Shown: positions 25,867-35,704 of the stretch, piece after piece | Numbering within the stretch: the stretch's first letter is position 1 | Layout: every line of letters begins with the position of its first letter | NCBI GenBank assembly: GCA_021154885.1 | Contig: JAJKHS010000136.1 | Span: 62,001-126,000, forward strand | DNA length: 64,000 bases | Direction: 5' to 3' | Source: Thermoanaerobaculum sp. | GTDB lineage: Bacteria; Acidobacteriota; Thermoanaerobaculia; Multivoradales; UBA5704 | Translations under genes and position numbers: made by a program | Notes under the pieces: model-generated | What the model saw: only the letters and a program-made list of their open reading frames with translations | Database searches by the model: none | What the model was told of the DNA's origin: nothing

Positions 25867-25907
25867 GATTTTCCTTTTGCTGCCTCGGCTGTGGAGGCTG
25901 CCGGAAC

Positions 25908-26207
25908 TCAAGGCACCTCGATCTGGCGCTTCTCGGGATCGGGATGCTGGCGGTAGAGGGTGACCACGTTGCCGACCAGGCCCACCCAGGCGCTCCCCGA
26001 GCGGCCGGTGACCTCCTCGGCGAGCTCCTTCTTGCGCCCCTGGGGATCGGCGAGCTTCACCTTGATCAGCTCATGGTAGTCCAAGGCCTCTGCGATCTCC
26101 TGGAGCACCGGATCGGTGACGCCGTTGCGTCCCACGTGGACCACCGGCTTGAGGTGATGGGCCAGTCCCCGCAGGTATTTCCTCTGGGCGCCGCTCAACG
26201 GTTGCAT
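25908..26207 (-). CDS. yhbY: YhbY-family CRM-domain RNA-binding protein
   Basis: The protein has 99 residues and starts MQPLSGAQRKYLRGLAHHLK, followed by PVVHVGRNGVTDPVLQEI, HELIKVKLADPQG and VVTLYRQHPD. This is the complete CRM domain, including the GxxG-type loop VGRNG. A strong ribosome-binding site AGGAGGGTATGAC precedes the ATG at 26207. YhbY associates with pre-50S ribosomal subunits. It ends 41 bases before the serine hydrolase start and begins 11 bases after the small gene upstream, so the three may be cotranscribed. Confidence 0.95.
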   Translation of the reverse strand: MQPLSGAQRKYLRGLAHHLKPVVHVGRNGVTDPVLQEIAEALDYHELIKVKLADPQGRKKELAEEVTGRSGSAWVGLVGNVVTLYRQHPDPEKRQIEVP

Positions 26208-26218
26208 GTCATACCCTC

Positions 26219-26404
26219 CTAGCTCGCGCCAGCAAACCCGCCCAGCAGGGATTCTCGTTCCTCCAGGTCTTCCCCGGTGACGTCCGCCGCTGCTTCGTTG
26301 AACGTCTGAAGAAGCTCCTGTTCTCTCTCGCGAGCCTTCTCTTGCTCGATGATTTCGCTGGTGATCCGAATACTGATCTGAGGGTCTCGAGCTGGGACTG
26401 GCAT
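26219..26404 (-). CDS. Small acidic protein of unknown function (61 aa)
   Basis: A start at MPVPARDPQISIRITSEIIE (ATG 26404) follows the strong site AGGAGGGATCCGGA, and the frame ends 11 bases before yhbY. The N terminus looks like a beta strand (ISIRI), and the rest is a charged helix (EKAREREQELLQTFNEAAAD) ending ERESLLGGFAGAS. The shape recalls small ribbon-helix antitoxin-like or ribosome-associated proteins, but I do not recognise a family. The good ribosome-binding site and tight spacing to yhbY support it being real. Confidence 0.55.
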   Translation of the reverse strand: MPVPARDPQISIRITSEIIEQEKAREREQELLQTFNEAAADVTGEDLEERESLLGGFAGAS

Positions 26405-26501
26405 TCCGGATCCCTCCTGACACTCGATAGGATACCAATCAACTGTCAGCCAGCAGCGGCCCTTCGGGCCTGAAAACTTTCCCAGACACCCTCTCACCCC
26501 G

Positions 26502-26831
26502 TCACGCCGACGCCACCACCACGGCCGTACCATAGCAAAGGACCTCGGTGACACCCTGCATGATCTCCGTCGCATCGTAACGGATGCCTACGATGGCGTT
26601 GGCGCCGAGCCGCTGGGCGTGCTGCATCATCAGCTCGAAGGCCTCCGCGCGGGTCTTCTCGCAGAGCTCCGAAAACAGGGTGATGTTGCCCCCCACGAGC
26701 GTCTGCAGCGAGCCGCCGATGGTGCCGAAGATCGAGCGCGAGCGGACGGTGATCCCCCGCACGACGCCGAGGGTGCGTTGGATGGCGTAGCCGTCGAGGG
26801 TGAACGCCGTAGTGGTCAGAGCGTGGTCCAT
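26502..26831 (-). CDS. YbjQ/UPF0145 heavy-metal-binding-domain protein
   Basis: The protein has 109 residues. It shows the family pattern: [20 protein letters not shown], then [20 protein letters not shown], and [19 protein letters not shown] with the conserved GANA-hGhRyD core. YbjQ proteins form pentameric rings; the cellular role is undefined. No transporter or metal-resistance genes are adjacent. The start ATG follows GGAGAGGAGGAAACCC. Confidence 0.92.
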   Translation of the reverse strand: MDHALTTTAFTLDGYAIQRTLGVVRGITVRSRSIFGTIGGSLQTLVGGNITLFSELCEKTRAEAFELMMQHAQRLGANAIVGIRYDATEIMQGVTEVLCYGTAVVVASA

Positions 26832-26883
26832 GGGTTTCCTCCTCTCCTTATCCTACGTCCCCCCTCGCCCCGGGTTTCGCTCG

Positions 26884-27672
26884 TCACCAGGTGCCGGTGG
26901 CGTCGCTCGCGGCCTGGTCGAGCATGATCCTGCGGCGGCGATGGTGAGGAGGGGAATACAAGAGCTTCAGGGAGATCAGCCATGCGGCAAGGAGGCCGCC
27001 GCATAGGAGTCCCATCCCCAGCAGGAGACCGGAGGCGCCTGGCAAGCTCGCCACGGACGAGGAGGGGGAGTCGGCCGGCGGCGCGGGCAGGAGGGCGGTC
27101 GAAGGGAGGGGGTCATCGAGCGCCGGCAGGCGGGCGCCGGCGTCGGGATCGACGACCGGCAGTGCTGCCGTCACATGGGCGCCGAGGAGCCGGCGGGCAC
27201 AGGCGGCCGCTCCCAGCAGGACGGCGCCGGCGGCATCGCCTTGCCGAAAGCGGGGCGTCATCTCCTCCCGCACCACGGCCTCGCCCGCCCGTGCTCGGGC
27301 CGCGTCGCGAATCTGGTCGCCGAGGACGATCTCGGTCCTCTGGTCGCCGAGCGATACGAAGACGAGCAGTCCCTGGCCTCCCTCGCCGATCCCCCAGGCT
27401 TTGAAGAGGTGGGTGGCGAAGGCGCGTGCCGGAGCGCCGTCGATGGAGCCGACCACCACGACGGCCATCTCCACCCCCGTCTGGTCCTTGACCTGATCGC
27501 CCACCCGGTTGAGCTCGGCCACGGTCTGGAGCGGCAGAGTGCCCGTCAGGTCCGTGACCCAGCCCGTGGGCCGGGGACTCGGGATCTGCTCGAGGGTGGC
27601 GGCCCCGGCCACCGTGGACATCCCGAGGGCCGCGAAGAGGAAGATGGAGACCGGACGGCGGAGAGGGTTCAT
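26884..27672 (-). CDS. Exported TPM-domain protein (TLP18.3/Psb32/MOLO-1 type), paralogue 1
   Basis: The protein has 262 residues. ATG 27672 (MNPLRRPVSIFLFAALGMS) follows AAGGATCGAA; an in-frame ATG at 27705 lacks such a site. A signal peptide ends near AGAA. The TPM domain begins with IPSPRPTGWVTDLTGTLP and includes TGVEMAVVVVGSIDG, FKAWGIGEGGQGLLVFVSLG and RTEIVLGDQIRD. A second membrane helix (about 213-235, LLLGMGLLCGGLLAAWLISL) is followed by a basic stop-transfer stretch and the ending DATGTW. TPM proteins are periplasmic or membrane-anchored, some with phosphatase activity. It is a tandem paralogue of the next gene upstream, with 66 bases between them. Confidence 0.9.
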   Translation of the reverse strand: MNPLRRPVSIFLFAALGMSTVAGAATLEQIPSPRPTGWVTDLTGTLPLQTVAELNRVGDQVKDQTGVEMAVVVVGSIDGAPARAFATHLFKAWGIGEGGQGLLVFVSLGDQRTEIVLGDQIRDAARARAGEAVVREEMTPRFRQGDAAGAVLLGAAACARRLLGAHVTAALPVVDPDAGARLPALDDPLPSTALLPAPPADSPSSSVASLPGASGLLLGMGLLCGGLLAAWLISLKLLYSPPHHRRRRIMLDQAASDATGTW

Positions 27673-27738
27673 TTCGATCCTTCCAGAGAGGTTCACCCTC
27701 TTCATGGCCGGCGCCCGGAAATCGTTTCGCTCCTCCCG

Positions 27739-28719
27739 TTACCAACTCCCGCTGGCACCGTCGCCCGAGGAGCTGCCGCCGCCGAATCCGGAATCGGACG
27801 AGGAGGAGGATGAGCTGGAGCCGCTGCCGGATAATCCTGAATCGTGCGCTGAGCTGGAGGAGCTGTCCGAAGACGAGAAGAGGGAGAAGGTCGAAGACGA
27901 CGGGGATGAATCGGACGAATCATAGAAGGACCGAGGGGAGGACGAGGACCAGGACGACCGCCGCATGAAGGCGGCCAGGACAATGAAGAGCAGGAAGAAG
28001 AGGATGAAGATCAGTCCGTTTCCCAACAGGCTGCTCACATCGCTGACGAAGGAGGTGGGTGGGAGAGCCCCGTCGGGACCGAGAGCGCCGAGCTGGCGGC
28101 GGGTGTCGAGCGGCCGGTCCTCGCCAGGCGTGGGCACGACCGCCGCCTCGGGGCTCGCCGGGGTCTCCAAGGGGGCCGGGGTCGCGGCGACCGGCTCCTG
28201 GATCGCCACGTCCGCCCCCAGGAGCCGCTGCGCGCACGCAGCCGCTCCGTGGAGGACGGCTCCCGCGGGATCACCGCTCCGGAAGCGGGGCACCATCTCG
28301 CCCTGCATCACGGCCTGGCTCTCCTGCACCCGGACCTCGTCGTTGAGCCCCTTGCCGAGGACGATCTCGGACTTGTGGTCGCTGAGGGCCGCGAAGACGA
28401 GCAGGCCGTTGTGCCTGCGCTGCTGGCCGATATGCCAGGTATTGAACAGGCGAGTGGCGAATTCCCGGGAGGGGACGCCCTCCGTCGAGTCCACGACGAC
28501 GACGGCCATCTCGGCCCCGGTCTGGGCTTTGACCGCGTCGCTCAGGTGATTGAGCTGGGCCTGGATCTCGGGGGAGAGGGTGGCGGTGAGGTCCACCACC
28601 CAACCCGCGGGCCGTGGGCTGTGGATCTGCTCGACGGTGACGGCGTACGCCGGGGCGAGGGCCGCCGAGAGGAAGAGGACGAGGATGGGAATGGGGGACA
28701 GGCGGTGGACGGTGCGCAT
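27739..28719 (-). CDS. Exported TPM-domain protein with Ser-rich tail, paralogue 2
   Basis: The protein has 326 residues with a signal peptide (PIPILVLFLSAALAPAYA). The TPM domain IHSPRPAGWVVDLTATLS, TGAEMAVVVVDSTEG, FNTWHIGQQRRHNGLLVF and SEIVLGKGLNDEV matches its downstream neighbour. A membrane helix (GLIFILFFLLFIVLAAFM) follows near residue 235. The last 80 residues are almost entirely Ser/Asp/Gly, ending FGGGSSSGDGASGSW, the family's typical Gly/Ser-Trp terminus in Ser-rich form. The start has AAGGAGG upstream. The two TPM genes probably form one operon that diverges from the membrane-protein operon at 28927. Confidence 0.9.
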   Translation of the reverse strand: MRTVHRLSPIPILVLFLSAALAPAYAVTVEQIHSPRPAGWVVDLTATLSPEIQAQLNHLSDAVKAQTGAEMAVVVVDSTEGVPSREFATRLFNTWHIGQQRRHNGLLVFAALSDHKSEIVLGKGLNDEVRVQESQAVMQGEMVPRFRSGDPAGAVLHGAAACAQRLLGADVAIQEPVAATPAPLETPASPEAAVVPTPGEDRPLDTRRQLGALGPDGALPPTSFVSDVSSLLGNGLIFILFFLLFIVLAAFMRRSSWSSSSPRSFYDSSDSSPSSSTFSLFSSSDSSSSSAHDSGLSGSGSSSSSSSSDSGFGGGSSSGDGASGSW

Positions 28720-28926
28720 CGCGGGCCTCCTTCCAGAGTTGCTTCAACCCATAGTGGCCTGAGTCGGGAAATCGTTTCGCCCGGATGGACACTCCAGAGT
28801 GAGGGGACCTCCGCGCCGTTGTAGAATCCACCCTTCGCTCGTTCCGGGGTGGGACGTCATCCAGGAGAGACTACAATCTGAGGACGCGGGAGACGCGGGC
28901 CCGGTCCCCGGCGCTGTAGACGCAAG

Positions 28927-29937
28927 ATGCCAATCGACAAAGGGACGCTCCTCAAGAAGAGCATCGCCAAGGCCGTCCAGTCTCCTGGGAACCTGGTGGG
29001 AGGAGCGGTGTGCCTGGCCGCTTCGGCCGTGCTGTGGAACCCCCTCCCCCTCATCCTCTGGGGGCTCGCCGCCACCGGCTGGGTGAGCCTGGCCGCCACC
29101 GGCGACCGCTACATCAAGCAGATCGAGGAGGAGGAGCGCCGCGGTGAGCTGGCCAAGGCGGAGAAGGACCGCGAGGTGCTGCGCCAGCGGGTGGAGGCCC
29201 TGCTGGCGGACCCGCTCGTCGCCGGTTGGGTCCGCGCCTGCCTGCTGCCGGACTACATGGCGAGCTACCGCCGGCTGGCGGAGATCCGCGGCCGTGTCAC
29301 CCAGGTGCTCGCCGACCGCACCGACCTCGACGCCGGCACCAAGGCGAACATCCTCCAGCAGCTCGGCTACATGCTCACCACCTATCTGAGCTTCGTGCGC
29401 GAGCGGGTGGCCTATCTCCAGATCCTGACCAACGTCCGGCCCGCCGCCGACTCGGTCTCGGACCAGCCGGCCGCGTCCCCCGCGCCCATCGCGCCGGCGC
29501 CGCAGCCCGCCCAGCTCGCAGCCGTCCGGCGGGACCGGCCGCAGGCCGTGCGCCCGTTCCCCCAGGCCGTGCCGGCGCTGCCCAGCGTCGAGAAGCGGCT
29601 GGCCGAGGTGGACGCCAAGTGCCAGACGCTCAAGGGGCTGGCGGAGAAGGAGCCGGCCACGGCCCGCACCCGGCAGTGGCATATCGGAATCCTCGAAAAG
29701 CAGCGCGAGCTGCTGCTCGAATGCCAGAAGCGCGACCAGATGGTGGTGGCGCAACTGGGCGCCTTCACCGACGTATTCGAAGTCATCCTCGGCCGGGTCA
29801 GCGCCTCGCAGTTCAGCGCGACCGAAGTCGCCAGCTACATGGGCGCCGTGGTGGAGCAGATCGTGGAGACGGAGAAATTCGTCGACTCGCTGCGGCCCGC
29901 CATGGACCAGCTCGTGGGAGGCATCGTCCCGGCGTGA
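28927..29937 (+). CDS. Membrane-anchored coiled-coil protein, first gene of ABC/OmpA operon
   Basis: The protein has 336 residues. A membrane hairpin at about 23-58 (LVGGAVCLAASAVLWNPLPL, then a second helix ending WVSLAATGD) is followed by a charged coiled coil (IKQIEEEERRGELAKAEKDR). A helical domain, a Pro/Ala-rich linker (about 177-215) and a second helical domain with LAEVDAKCQTLKGLAEKEPA complete it. I do not recognise a named family. It is 16 bases ahead of the substrate-binding/OmpA gene with the same codon style, so it is probably a structural partner at the inner membrane. The 207-base gap upstream (28720-28926) separates it from the divergent TPM genes and must hold both promoters. 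Confidence 0.75.
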   Translation: MPIDKGTLLKKSIAKAVQSPGNLVGGAVCLAASAVLWNPLPLILWGLAATGWVSLAATGDRYIKQIEEEERRGELAKAEKDREVLRQRVEALLADPLVAGWVRACLLPDYMASYRRLAEIRGRVTQVLADRTDLDAGTKANILQQLGYMLTTYLSFVRERVAYLQILTNVRPAADSVSDQPAASPAPIAPAPQPAQLAAVRRDRPQAVRPFPQAVPALPSVEKRLAEVDAKCQTLKGLAEKEPATARTRQWHIGILEKQRELLLECQKRDQMVVAQLGAFTDVFEVILGRVSASQFSATEVASYMGAVVEQIVETEKFVDSLRPAMDQLVGGIVPA

Positions 29938-29953
29938 ACAAGGAGAAGAGAAA

Positions 29954-31588
29954 ATGAAGCTCACCCCTCTGGGGAAGGTCATCATCGTCCTGGCACTGCT
30001 GGTGGCGGCGTTCTTCGCCGTCCGCCGGTTCGCTCCCGACCTCAAGCTCTGGGCGACGAAGGGCACGGCGAGCACCGGCGCCAAGAACGAGGCCGTGAAC
30101 AAGGGCGACTTCGACTCGCTGAAGAACGCCCCGCCCGACCCTGAGCGCGGCAAGGGCTCGGAAGGGGTCGCCCCGGCGAGCAACAACCTGGGCGGCGGCA
30201 AGCTCGACCGGCCGCTGGTGGTGGCCATCAACACCTGGGCCGGCCACTCGCCCGGCATCGTCTTCAACAACGGCATGGACCCCAACCCGGGCTCCAGCTT
30301 CAAGAAGAAGTACGGGCTGGACGTGAAGTTCGTGCTCTTCGAGGACCCGGCGACCAAGCTCGCGGCCTTCCGCAAGGGCGACGTCGACGTCATGTGGGAC
30401 ACGGTCGACAACTGGGCGCGCGAGGCCTCGATCCTGGCCGAGCAGAACCAGAAGGCCAAGTCCTTCATCATGCAGGACTGGTCGCGCGGCGGCGACGGTA
30501 TCGTGTCGCTGGCCTCGATCACCTCGATCGAGGGGCTGAAGGGGCACAAGATCGCCTGCACCCAGTTCACCCCCTCGCACTTCCTGCTCCTCTACCTGCT
30601 CGCCCAGTCCGGCCTCTCCCCCAACGACCGCGCGGCCGTCGAGCAGGGGATCATCTTCACCCAGGACGCGCCGGCCGCCGCCGCCGCCTTCAAGGCCAAA
30701 CAGGTCGACGCCGCTGTGACCTGGGAGCCGGACCTCTCGTCCGCCGTGACGGCACGCGGCGCCGAGGCGCACGTCCTGGTGTCGACCGCCGCGGCGACCA
30801 ACATCATCGCCGACACCCTGGTGGCCCGGCAGGACGTCATCGACAAGTCCCCCGACTCGCTGCGCGACTTCGTCCACGGCTGGCTGGAGGGGATCGACGT
30901 GATCAAGAACGATCCGCAGGGGTCCTACGCCCTGGTGGGCAAGGCGCTGAAGCTCGATTCGGACACCGTCTCCGGCATGCTCTCAGGGCTGAAGCTCACC
31001 CCCTATGCCGACAACGCCCAGTTCTATGGCCTCTCGGGCGGCAAGGCGCACTATGAGACGCTGTTCGACACCGCCTTCGTCATCTGGCGCAAGAAGGGGC
31101 TGGTGACCCGGCCGGTCGAGGCCAAGGACTGGGCCGACACCCGCTTCCTCCAGGCCCTGGCCGCCGCCTACCCCGGGCAGAAGGTCGAGGAGCCGAAGCT
31201 CGCGGCCAAGGCGCCGTCGGAGAAGGACCGGGCGATCATCAACAAGCAGATCCAGATCCACTTCACCCCGGGCTCGGACGAGATCATGGCCGGCTCCTAC
31301 CTCGTCCTCGACGCCCTGGGCGAGACCATGACCTCCTTCGGCAACACCTATTTGCGCGTCGAGGGCAACACCGACGCCACCGGCTCGCAGCGCAACAACC
31401 TGACGCTCTCCGAGAAGCGGGCCCTGGCGGTCAAGGACTACATTCTCAAGAGCTTCCCCAACATCGAGGCCAGCCGCTTCCAGACCATCGGCCACGGCGC
31501 GGCCAACCCGGTGGCGGACAACACCACCGAGGCGGGACGCCAGCTCAACCGCCGCACCGACATCAAGGTGGTCCTCGCGACCCAGTAA
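29954..31588 (+). CDS. ABC transporter substrate-binding protein fused to C-terminal OmpA domain
   Basis: The protein has 544 residues. A single N-terminal membrane helix (VIIVLALLVAAFFAVRRFA) has no cleavage site, so the protein stays anchored. Residues about 85-420 form a NitT/TauT-type periplasmic binding fold: LVVAINTWAGHSPGIVFNNG, then GDVDVMWDTVDNWAREA, then AAAFKAKQVDAAVTWEPDLS. Residues about 430-544 are an OmpA-type peptidoglycan-binding domain: IHFTPGSDEIMAGSYLVLDA, RVEGNTDATGSQRNN, LSEKRALAVKDYILK, GHGAANPVADNTTEAGRQLN. The fusion would tie substrate capture to the cell wall. AAGGAG lies before the ATG. Permease and ATPase genes follow directly. The ligand cannot be told from sequence. 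Confidence 0.9.
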   Translation: MKLTPLGKVIIVLALLVAAFFAVRRFAPDLKLWATKGTASTGAKNEAVNKGDFDSLKNAPPDPERGKGSEGVAPASNNLGGGKLDRPLVVAINTWAGHSPGIVFNNGMDPNPGSSFKKKYGLDVKFVLFEDPATKLAAFRKGDVDVMWDTVDNWAREASILAEQNQKAKSFIMQDWSRGGDGIVSLASITSIEGLKGHKIACTQFTPSHFLLLYLLAQSGLSPNDRAAVEQGIIFTQDAPAAAAAFKAKQVDAAVTWEPDLSSAVTARGAEAHVLVSTAAATNIIADTLVARQDVIDKSPDSLRDFVHGWLEGIDVIKNDPQGSYALVGKALKLDSDTVSGMLSGLKLTPYADNAQFYGLSGGKAHYETLFDTAFVIWRKKGLVTRPVEAKDWADTRFLQALAAAYPGQKVEEPKLAAKAPSEKDRAIINKQIQIHFTPGSDEIMAGSYLVLDALGETMTSFGNTYLRVEGNTDATGSQRNNLTLSEKRALAVKDYILKSFPNIEASRFQTIGHGAANPVADNTTEAGRQLNRRTDIKVVLATQ

Positions 31589-31591
31589 GAC

Positions 31592-32388
31592 ATGGCACGC
31601 AAGAAATCCAGCCTGTTCGCCCTGCGCGAGCCGCTGCCGCGGGCGACCGCGACGATCATCGGGCTTCTCGCTCCGATCCTCGTGGCCGCCCTTTGGTGCC
31701 TGCTGAGCTACGGCCACCTCGTGCAGCCCGACTTCCTCCCCTCGCCCACCGAGACCCTGCGCGGCACTCTGCAGCTCTTCCTCCAGTACGACCTCTTGGA
31801 CGCGATCGTGGGCTCGACCCGGCGTATCGTCCTCGCCTTCCTCCTCGCCTCGGCCGTGGCCGTGCCGCTCGGCGTGCTGATGGGCGCGTTCGAGCCGGTC
31901 AACCGCTTCTTCGAGCCGATCATGGCCCCCCTGCGGTACATGCCGATCTCGGGCTTCATCAATATCCTCATCCTCTGGTTCGGGATCTACGAGAAGCAGA
32001 AAATCGCCTTCCTCTTCCTGGGGGTCTTCGTCTACCTGCTGCCGGTCGTCGTCACGGCGATCCGGACGGTGCCCGAGGAGCTGGTGCAGACCTCGTTGAC
32101 CCTGGGCGCCAGCCGCTGGCAGGTGATCCGCACGGTCCTCGTACCAGCGGCCCTGCCCGAGATCTTCGACTCCTTCCGGGTGATGAACGCCATCTTGTGG
32201 ACCTACGTCATCCTCGCCGAGTGGATCAATCCGGGGCACGGGCTTGGCTACGTCATCGAGCTGGCACGCACCCACCAGAAGTCCTCCTGGTCGTTCGCCG
32301 GCCTGCTGGTGATCGGCGGCATCGGCCTCCTCACCGACTTCGTCATCCGCTTCGCGAGTGGATTGCTCTTCCGCTGGAGGGAGACGGC

Positions 32389-32392
<4 letters not shown>
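31592..32392 (+). CDS. ABC transporter permease, NitT/TauT (SsuC-like) family
   Basis: The protein has 266 residues with about six membrane helices. The cytoplasmic coupling motif is TLGASRWQVIRTVLVPAALP, the EAA loop of nitrate/sulfonate/taurine-type permeases. DFLPSPTETL near residue 48 is also characteristic of this family. It starts 3 bases after the binding-protein gene and its stop overlaps the ATPase start (ATGA). Substrate is unknown. Confidence 0.93.
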
Positions 32393-33291
<899 letters not shown>

Positions 33292-33334
33292 ACCTCATAG
33301 GTGCTGACTTTGGCCTCGATGCCCCCCACCAAGA

Positions 33335-33535
33335 CCCTCATCACCCCGGCCCTCTTCTCCCGCCCCCTCCCAACCCCCCTCACCGGGAGAAGAGGGAGAA
33401 AGGCAAGAACCCTTCAACCGGGTCCCCCTCTCCCGGTGAGGGGGGGTGGGAGGGGGCGGGAGAGGGGACAGGGGTGAGGGCCCTCGGGCGGGGGCGCTCT
33501 GAGGATAAGGGAGAAGAGGGCCGGGGTGATGAGGG
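33335..33535. repeat. Compound palindrome of C-rich/G-rich arms, reaching into the next gene
   Basis: The outer arm 33335-33361 is the exact 27-base reverse complement of 33509-33535. Inside it, a 30-base arm near 33360-33390 (CGCCCCCTCCCAACCCCCCT...) is matched at 29 of 30 positions by the inverted segment near 33429-33460. The whole block is about 200 bases. Its right arm lies inside the first 21 codons of the glycosyltransferase-like gene that starts at 33474, so the repeat supplies that protein's N terminus or hides its start. It is probably a dispersed non-coding element. Confidence 0.75.
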
Positions 33536-35084
33536 CCTCCTCGCCCTCGCCGTCCTCCTCCTCGTCGCCGGCTGCCTCCTCCAGATCTTCGCCGGCTACT
33601 CCCATCCCGACCTTTCTGGCCATGCCTGGGGGAGCGACGACGCGTACATCTCCTATCGCTACGCCCAGCATCTCGCCTCGGGCCAGGGGCTGGTCTTCAA
33701 CCCCGGCGAACGGGTCGAGGGCTTTTCAAACCTCCTCTACGTGCTGCTCCTGGCGCCGGCCGCGGCGCTCGTCCCCCCGGCGCGGCTCTACGCCGTCTCC
33801 GCCGGTCTCAACCTCCTCTTCGCGGCCGCGGCCCTGGTCCTCCTGTATCGCTTCACCCGGCGCCGCCTTGGAAGCTTCGCGGCGGCGATCGTGGCCGGTC
33901 TTTTCGCCCTCGGCCCCTCGGTCTGGGTGGCGGTCGCCTCGGGCCTCGAAACGCCCATGGTCCTCCTGCTCCAGATTGGCACCTGGATCCTGGTCGAGCA
34001 GGCGGTGGAGGAGGGAGGGGCCCGCGAAAGGAGGGCGGTCGCGGGCCTGTGCCTCGTGGCGGCGGTCTTGGTCCTCGCCCGGGTGGACGGCTTCATCGCG
34101 CCGATGCTGGCCGCCGCCTTCCTCACCCTGCGGGGCCGCTGGCGCTCCGCCTTCGCCGTAGCGGGCTCGGCCCTCGCCACCTTCGGCGCACTGACCCTGT
34201 GGCGCCTGGCCTACTACGGCTGGCCGCTGCCCAACACCTATTACGCCAAGATGACGAGCACCCTGGGAATGCGCCTGGAGGCTGGCGGCGAGCAGCTCCT
34301 GACCATCCTTCTCGGCACCGGGCTCGTCATCGCCCTGGCGGGGTTCGTCATCGCCGGGGTGCGGAGCTGGAAGGTGCTGCCTTTCCCGGTGCTCTTTGCC
34401 GCCGGCTCGCTGGGCTACTACCTCTACATCGGCGGCGATCTCTTTTACGACCGCTTCGTCGTCGTCCTCTTCCCGATGGGCGCCTGGCTGCTCCTGGCCC
34501 TGGCCCTGCAGTCCGGCAGCCGGCGCGCCGTGGCGGCCCTCGCCGTGCTGCTGGCCGCCGCCCAACTCGTGCCCTTGGGAACGGACCCGCGTTTCCACTA
34601 CCGGCTCCACAAGTACGACCGCTGGGTGACCCTGGGCCAATTCCTGGGCCGCGAGCAGCGGGGCGCCGTGCTGGCCGTCGACGGAGCGGGAAAGGTGCCC
34701 TACTTCTCGAACCTCCGGACGATCGACATGCTGGGCCTGGCGGACGTCCACATCGCCCACCGTCAGGCGGACGCCCGGGGTTATTTCTGGGCCGGCCACG
34801 CCAAGTCCGACCTGCCCTACGTCCTCTCCCGCCGGCCGGACCTGATCGCCACCTGGCTCGGCAACCGCTTCGCCCTGCGCCAGGGTCCGGTGGCGGAGCC
34901 CGAGGTCCTGGCCAGCGCCGGCTATCGCCTGCTCTACCTGACCAACATCGATCCGGAATCGAAGGGCCGCGACGTCCTGGACGTCCGCCGCACGAGCAGC
35001 GATGAAATTCGGCGGCTGTTTGGGAATGGGTACCGGTACGGGGTGTTCGAGCGGGTCCGGGTCAACGAGGCCGGGCCACGGTGA
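33474..35084 (+). CDS. Polytopic membrane protein, GT-C glycosyltransferase-like
   Basis: The protein has 536 residues with about ten or more membrane helices. The first extracytoplasmic loop carries WGSDDAYISYRYAQHLASGQ and GLVFNPGERVEGFSNLLYVL, the acidic motif and following segment found in GT-C-fold (GT39/ArnT-like) lipid-sugar-dependent transferases. The soluble C-terminal part contains TIDMLGLADVHIA. A GTG at 33474 is the only reasonable start before the first helix, but its first 21 codons are repeat DNA (RALGRGRSEDKGEEGRGDEG), so the native N terminus may begin later at a rare codon. It probably glycosylates a lipid or protein at the outer face of the inner membrane. It overlaps vapC by 23 bases, convergent. 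Confidence 0.8.
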   Translation: MRALGRGRSEDKGEEGRGDEGLLALAVLLLVAGCLLQIFAGYSHPDLSGHAWGSDDAYISYRYAQHLASGQGLVFNPGERVEGFSNLLYVLLLAPAAALVPPARLYAVSAGLNLLFAAAALVLLYRFTRRRLGSFAAAIVAGLFALGPSVWVAVASGLETPMVLLLQIGTWILVEQAVEEGGARERRAVAGLCLVAAVLVLARVDGFIAPMLAAAFLTLRGRWRSAFAVAGSALATFGALTLWRLAYYGWPLPNTYYAKMTSTLGMRLEAGGEQLLTILLGTGLVIALAGFVIAGVRSWKVLPFPVLFAAGSLGYYLYIGGDLFYDRFVVVLFPMGAWLLLALALQSGSRRAVAALAVLLAAAQLVPLGTDPRFHYRLHKYDRWVTLGQFLGREQRGAVLAVDGAGKVPYFSNLRTIDMLGLADVHIAHRQADARGYFWAGHAKSDLPYVLSRRPDLIATWLGNRFALRQGPVAEPEVLASAGYRLLYLTNIDPESKGRDVLDVRRTSSDEIRRLFGNGYRYGVFERVRVNEAGPR

Positions 35085-35463
35085 GCCCCAGGTGCCTCTC
35101 GAACGGCTCGTAGCCGGCTGACGAGTGGAGCAGCGCGAAGCCCTGATCGAGACAGAAGGTGGCGAGGCGGCACTCGGCGGTGCGCACGGGGATGCCCCGG
35201 GCGCGCAGGGTGTGGTAGTGCACCGCGGCCTTTTCGGCGAGATCGAATCCCGTCAGCTCGACCAGCCAGAACCTGGCGAGCGCCTCCCGGGCCTGCTTGC
35301 GATGCAGCTCGTCCGGCAGCCCGTGCAGCACCTCGGTCAACACCATGTCGGCCACCACCAGCGGGGAGCGGCCGAGGAGCGAGTCCAGATGATCCGCCTC
35401 CGGCGTGGCCGCGCCCGTGAAGTAGTCGATCCAGACGGACGAGTCAACGAGGACCTGCACCAC
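35062..35463 (-). CDS. vapC: VapC-type PIN-domain toxin ribonuclease
   Basis: The protein has 133 residues and is a PIN domain: MVQVLVDSSVWIDYFTG with the first catalytic Asp, the Glu in VLTEVLHGLPDE, and the C-terminal RTAECRLATFCLDQGFALLH. The usual second Asp (often as TxxDxLIAA) is replaced by the TAECRLATFC stretch, where Glu may serve, so activity is worth checking. The antitoxin gene overlaps its start by 20 bases. VapC toxins cleave tRNA or rRNA when the antitoxin is degraded. Confidence 0.9.
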   Translation of the reverse strand: MVQVLVDSSVWIDYFTGAATPEADHLDSLLGRSPLVVADMVLTEVLHGLPDELHRKQAREALARFWLVELTGFDLAEKAAVHYHTLRARGIPVRTAECRLATFCLDQGFALLHSSAGYEPFERHLGLTVARPR

Positions 35464-35668
35464 GCTCCCCCCGGATCTCGTCCAGATCCCCCTGCCACAC
35501 CAGCTTGCCGCGGAGAGAGCGCACCCCGGCCTGCTCGTGGAGCCGGACGTACATCTTCAGCGCCTCCTCGATCAAGCCCTTCTTCGTCCTGATGCCGGAA
35601 AGCGCCCACGCCTTCATGAACAGCCCTTCGTCGATCTCCAAGCTCGTGAACAAGATCCCTCCTCGCAT
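35444..35668 (-). CDS. vapB: VapB-type antitoxin
   Basis: The protein has about 74 residues, with a short beta strand and two helices (SLEIDEGLFMKAWALSGIRT, then KKGLIEEALKMYVRLHEQAG) in the ribbon-helix-helix VapB pattern. The tail SLRGKLVWQGDLDEIRG is the part that normally wraps VapC. The start is unclear: ATG 35668 gives MRGGILF, but AGGAGG lies just before a TTG at 35653 that gives (M)FTSLEIDEG, closer to the family. It is translated before vapC and overlaps it. About 40-340 bases upstream lies a phased CATATG array that could be its operator. Confidence 0.85.
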   Translation of the reverse strand: MRGGILFTSLEIDEGLFMKAWALSGIRTKKGLIEEALKMYVRLHEQAGVRSLRGKLVWQGDLDEIRGERGAGPR

Positions 35669-35704
35669 GGACCCCATCGCCAAAGGCTCCGGAGGTCGTT
35701 GCCG

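Noticed and set aside
26466-26480. GGCCC-TTC-GGGCC hairpin as a terminator after the YbjQ-family gene
   Set aside because: The stem is only 5 bp and no T tract follows on either strand.
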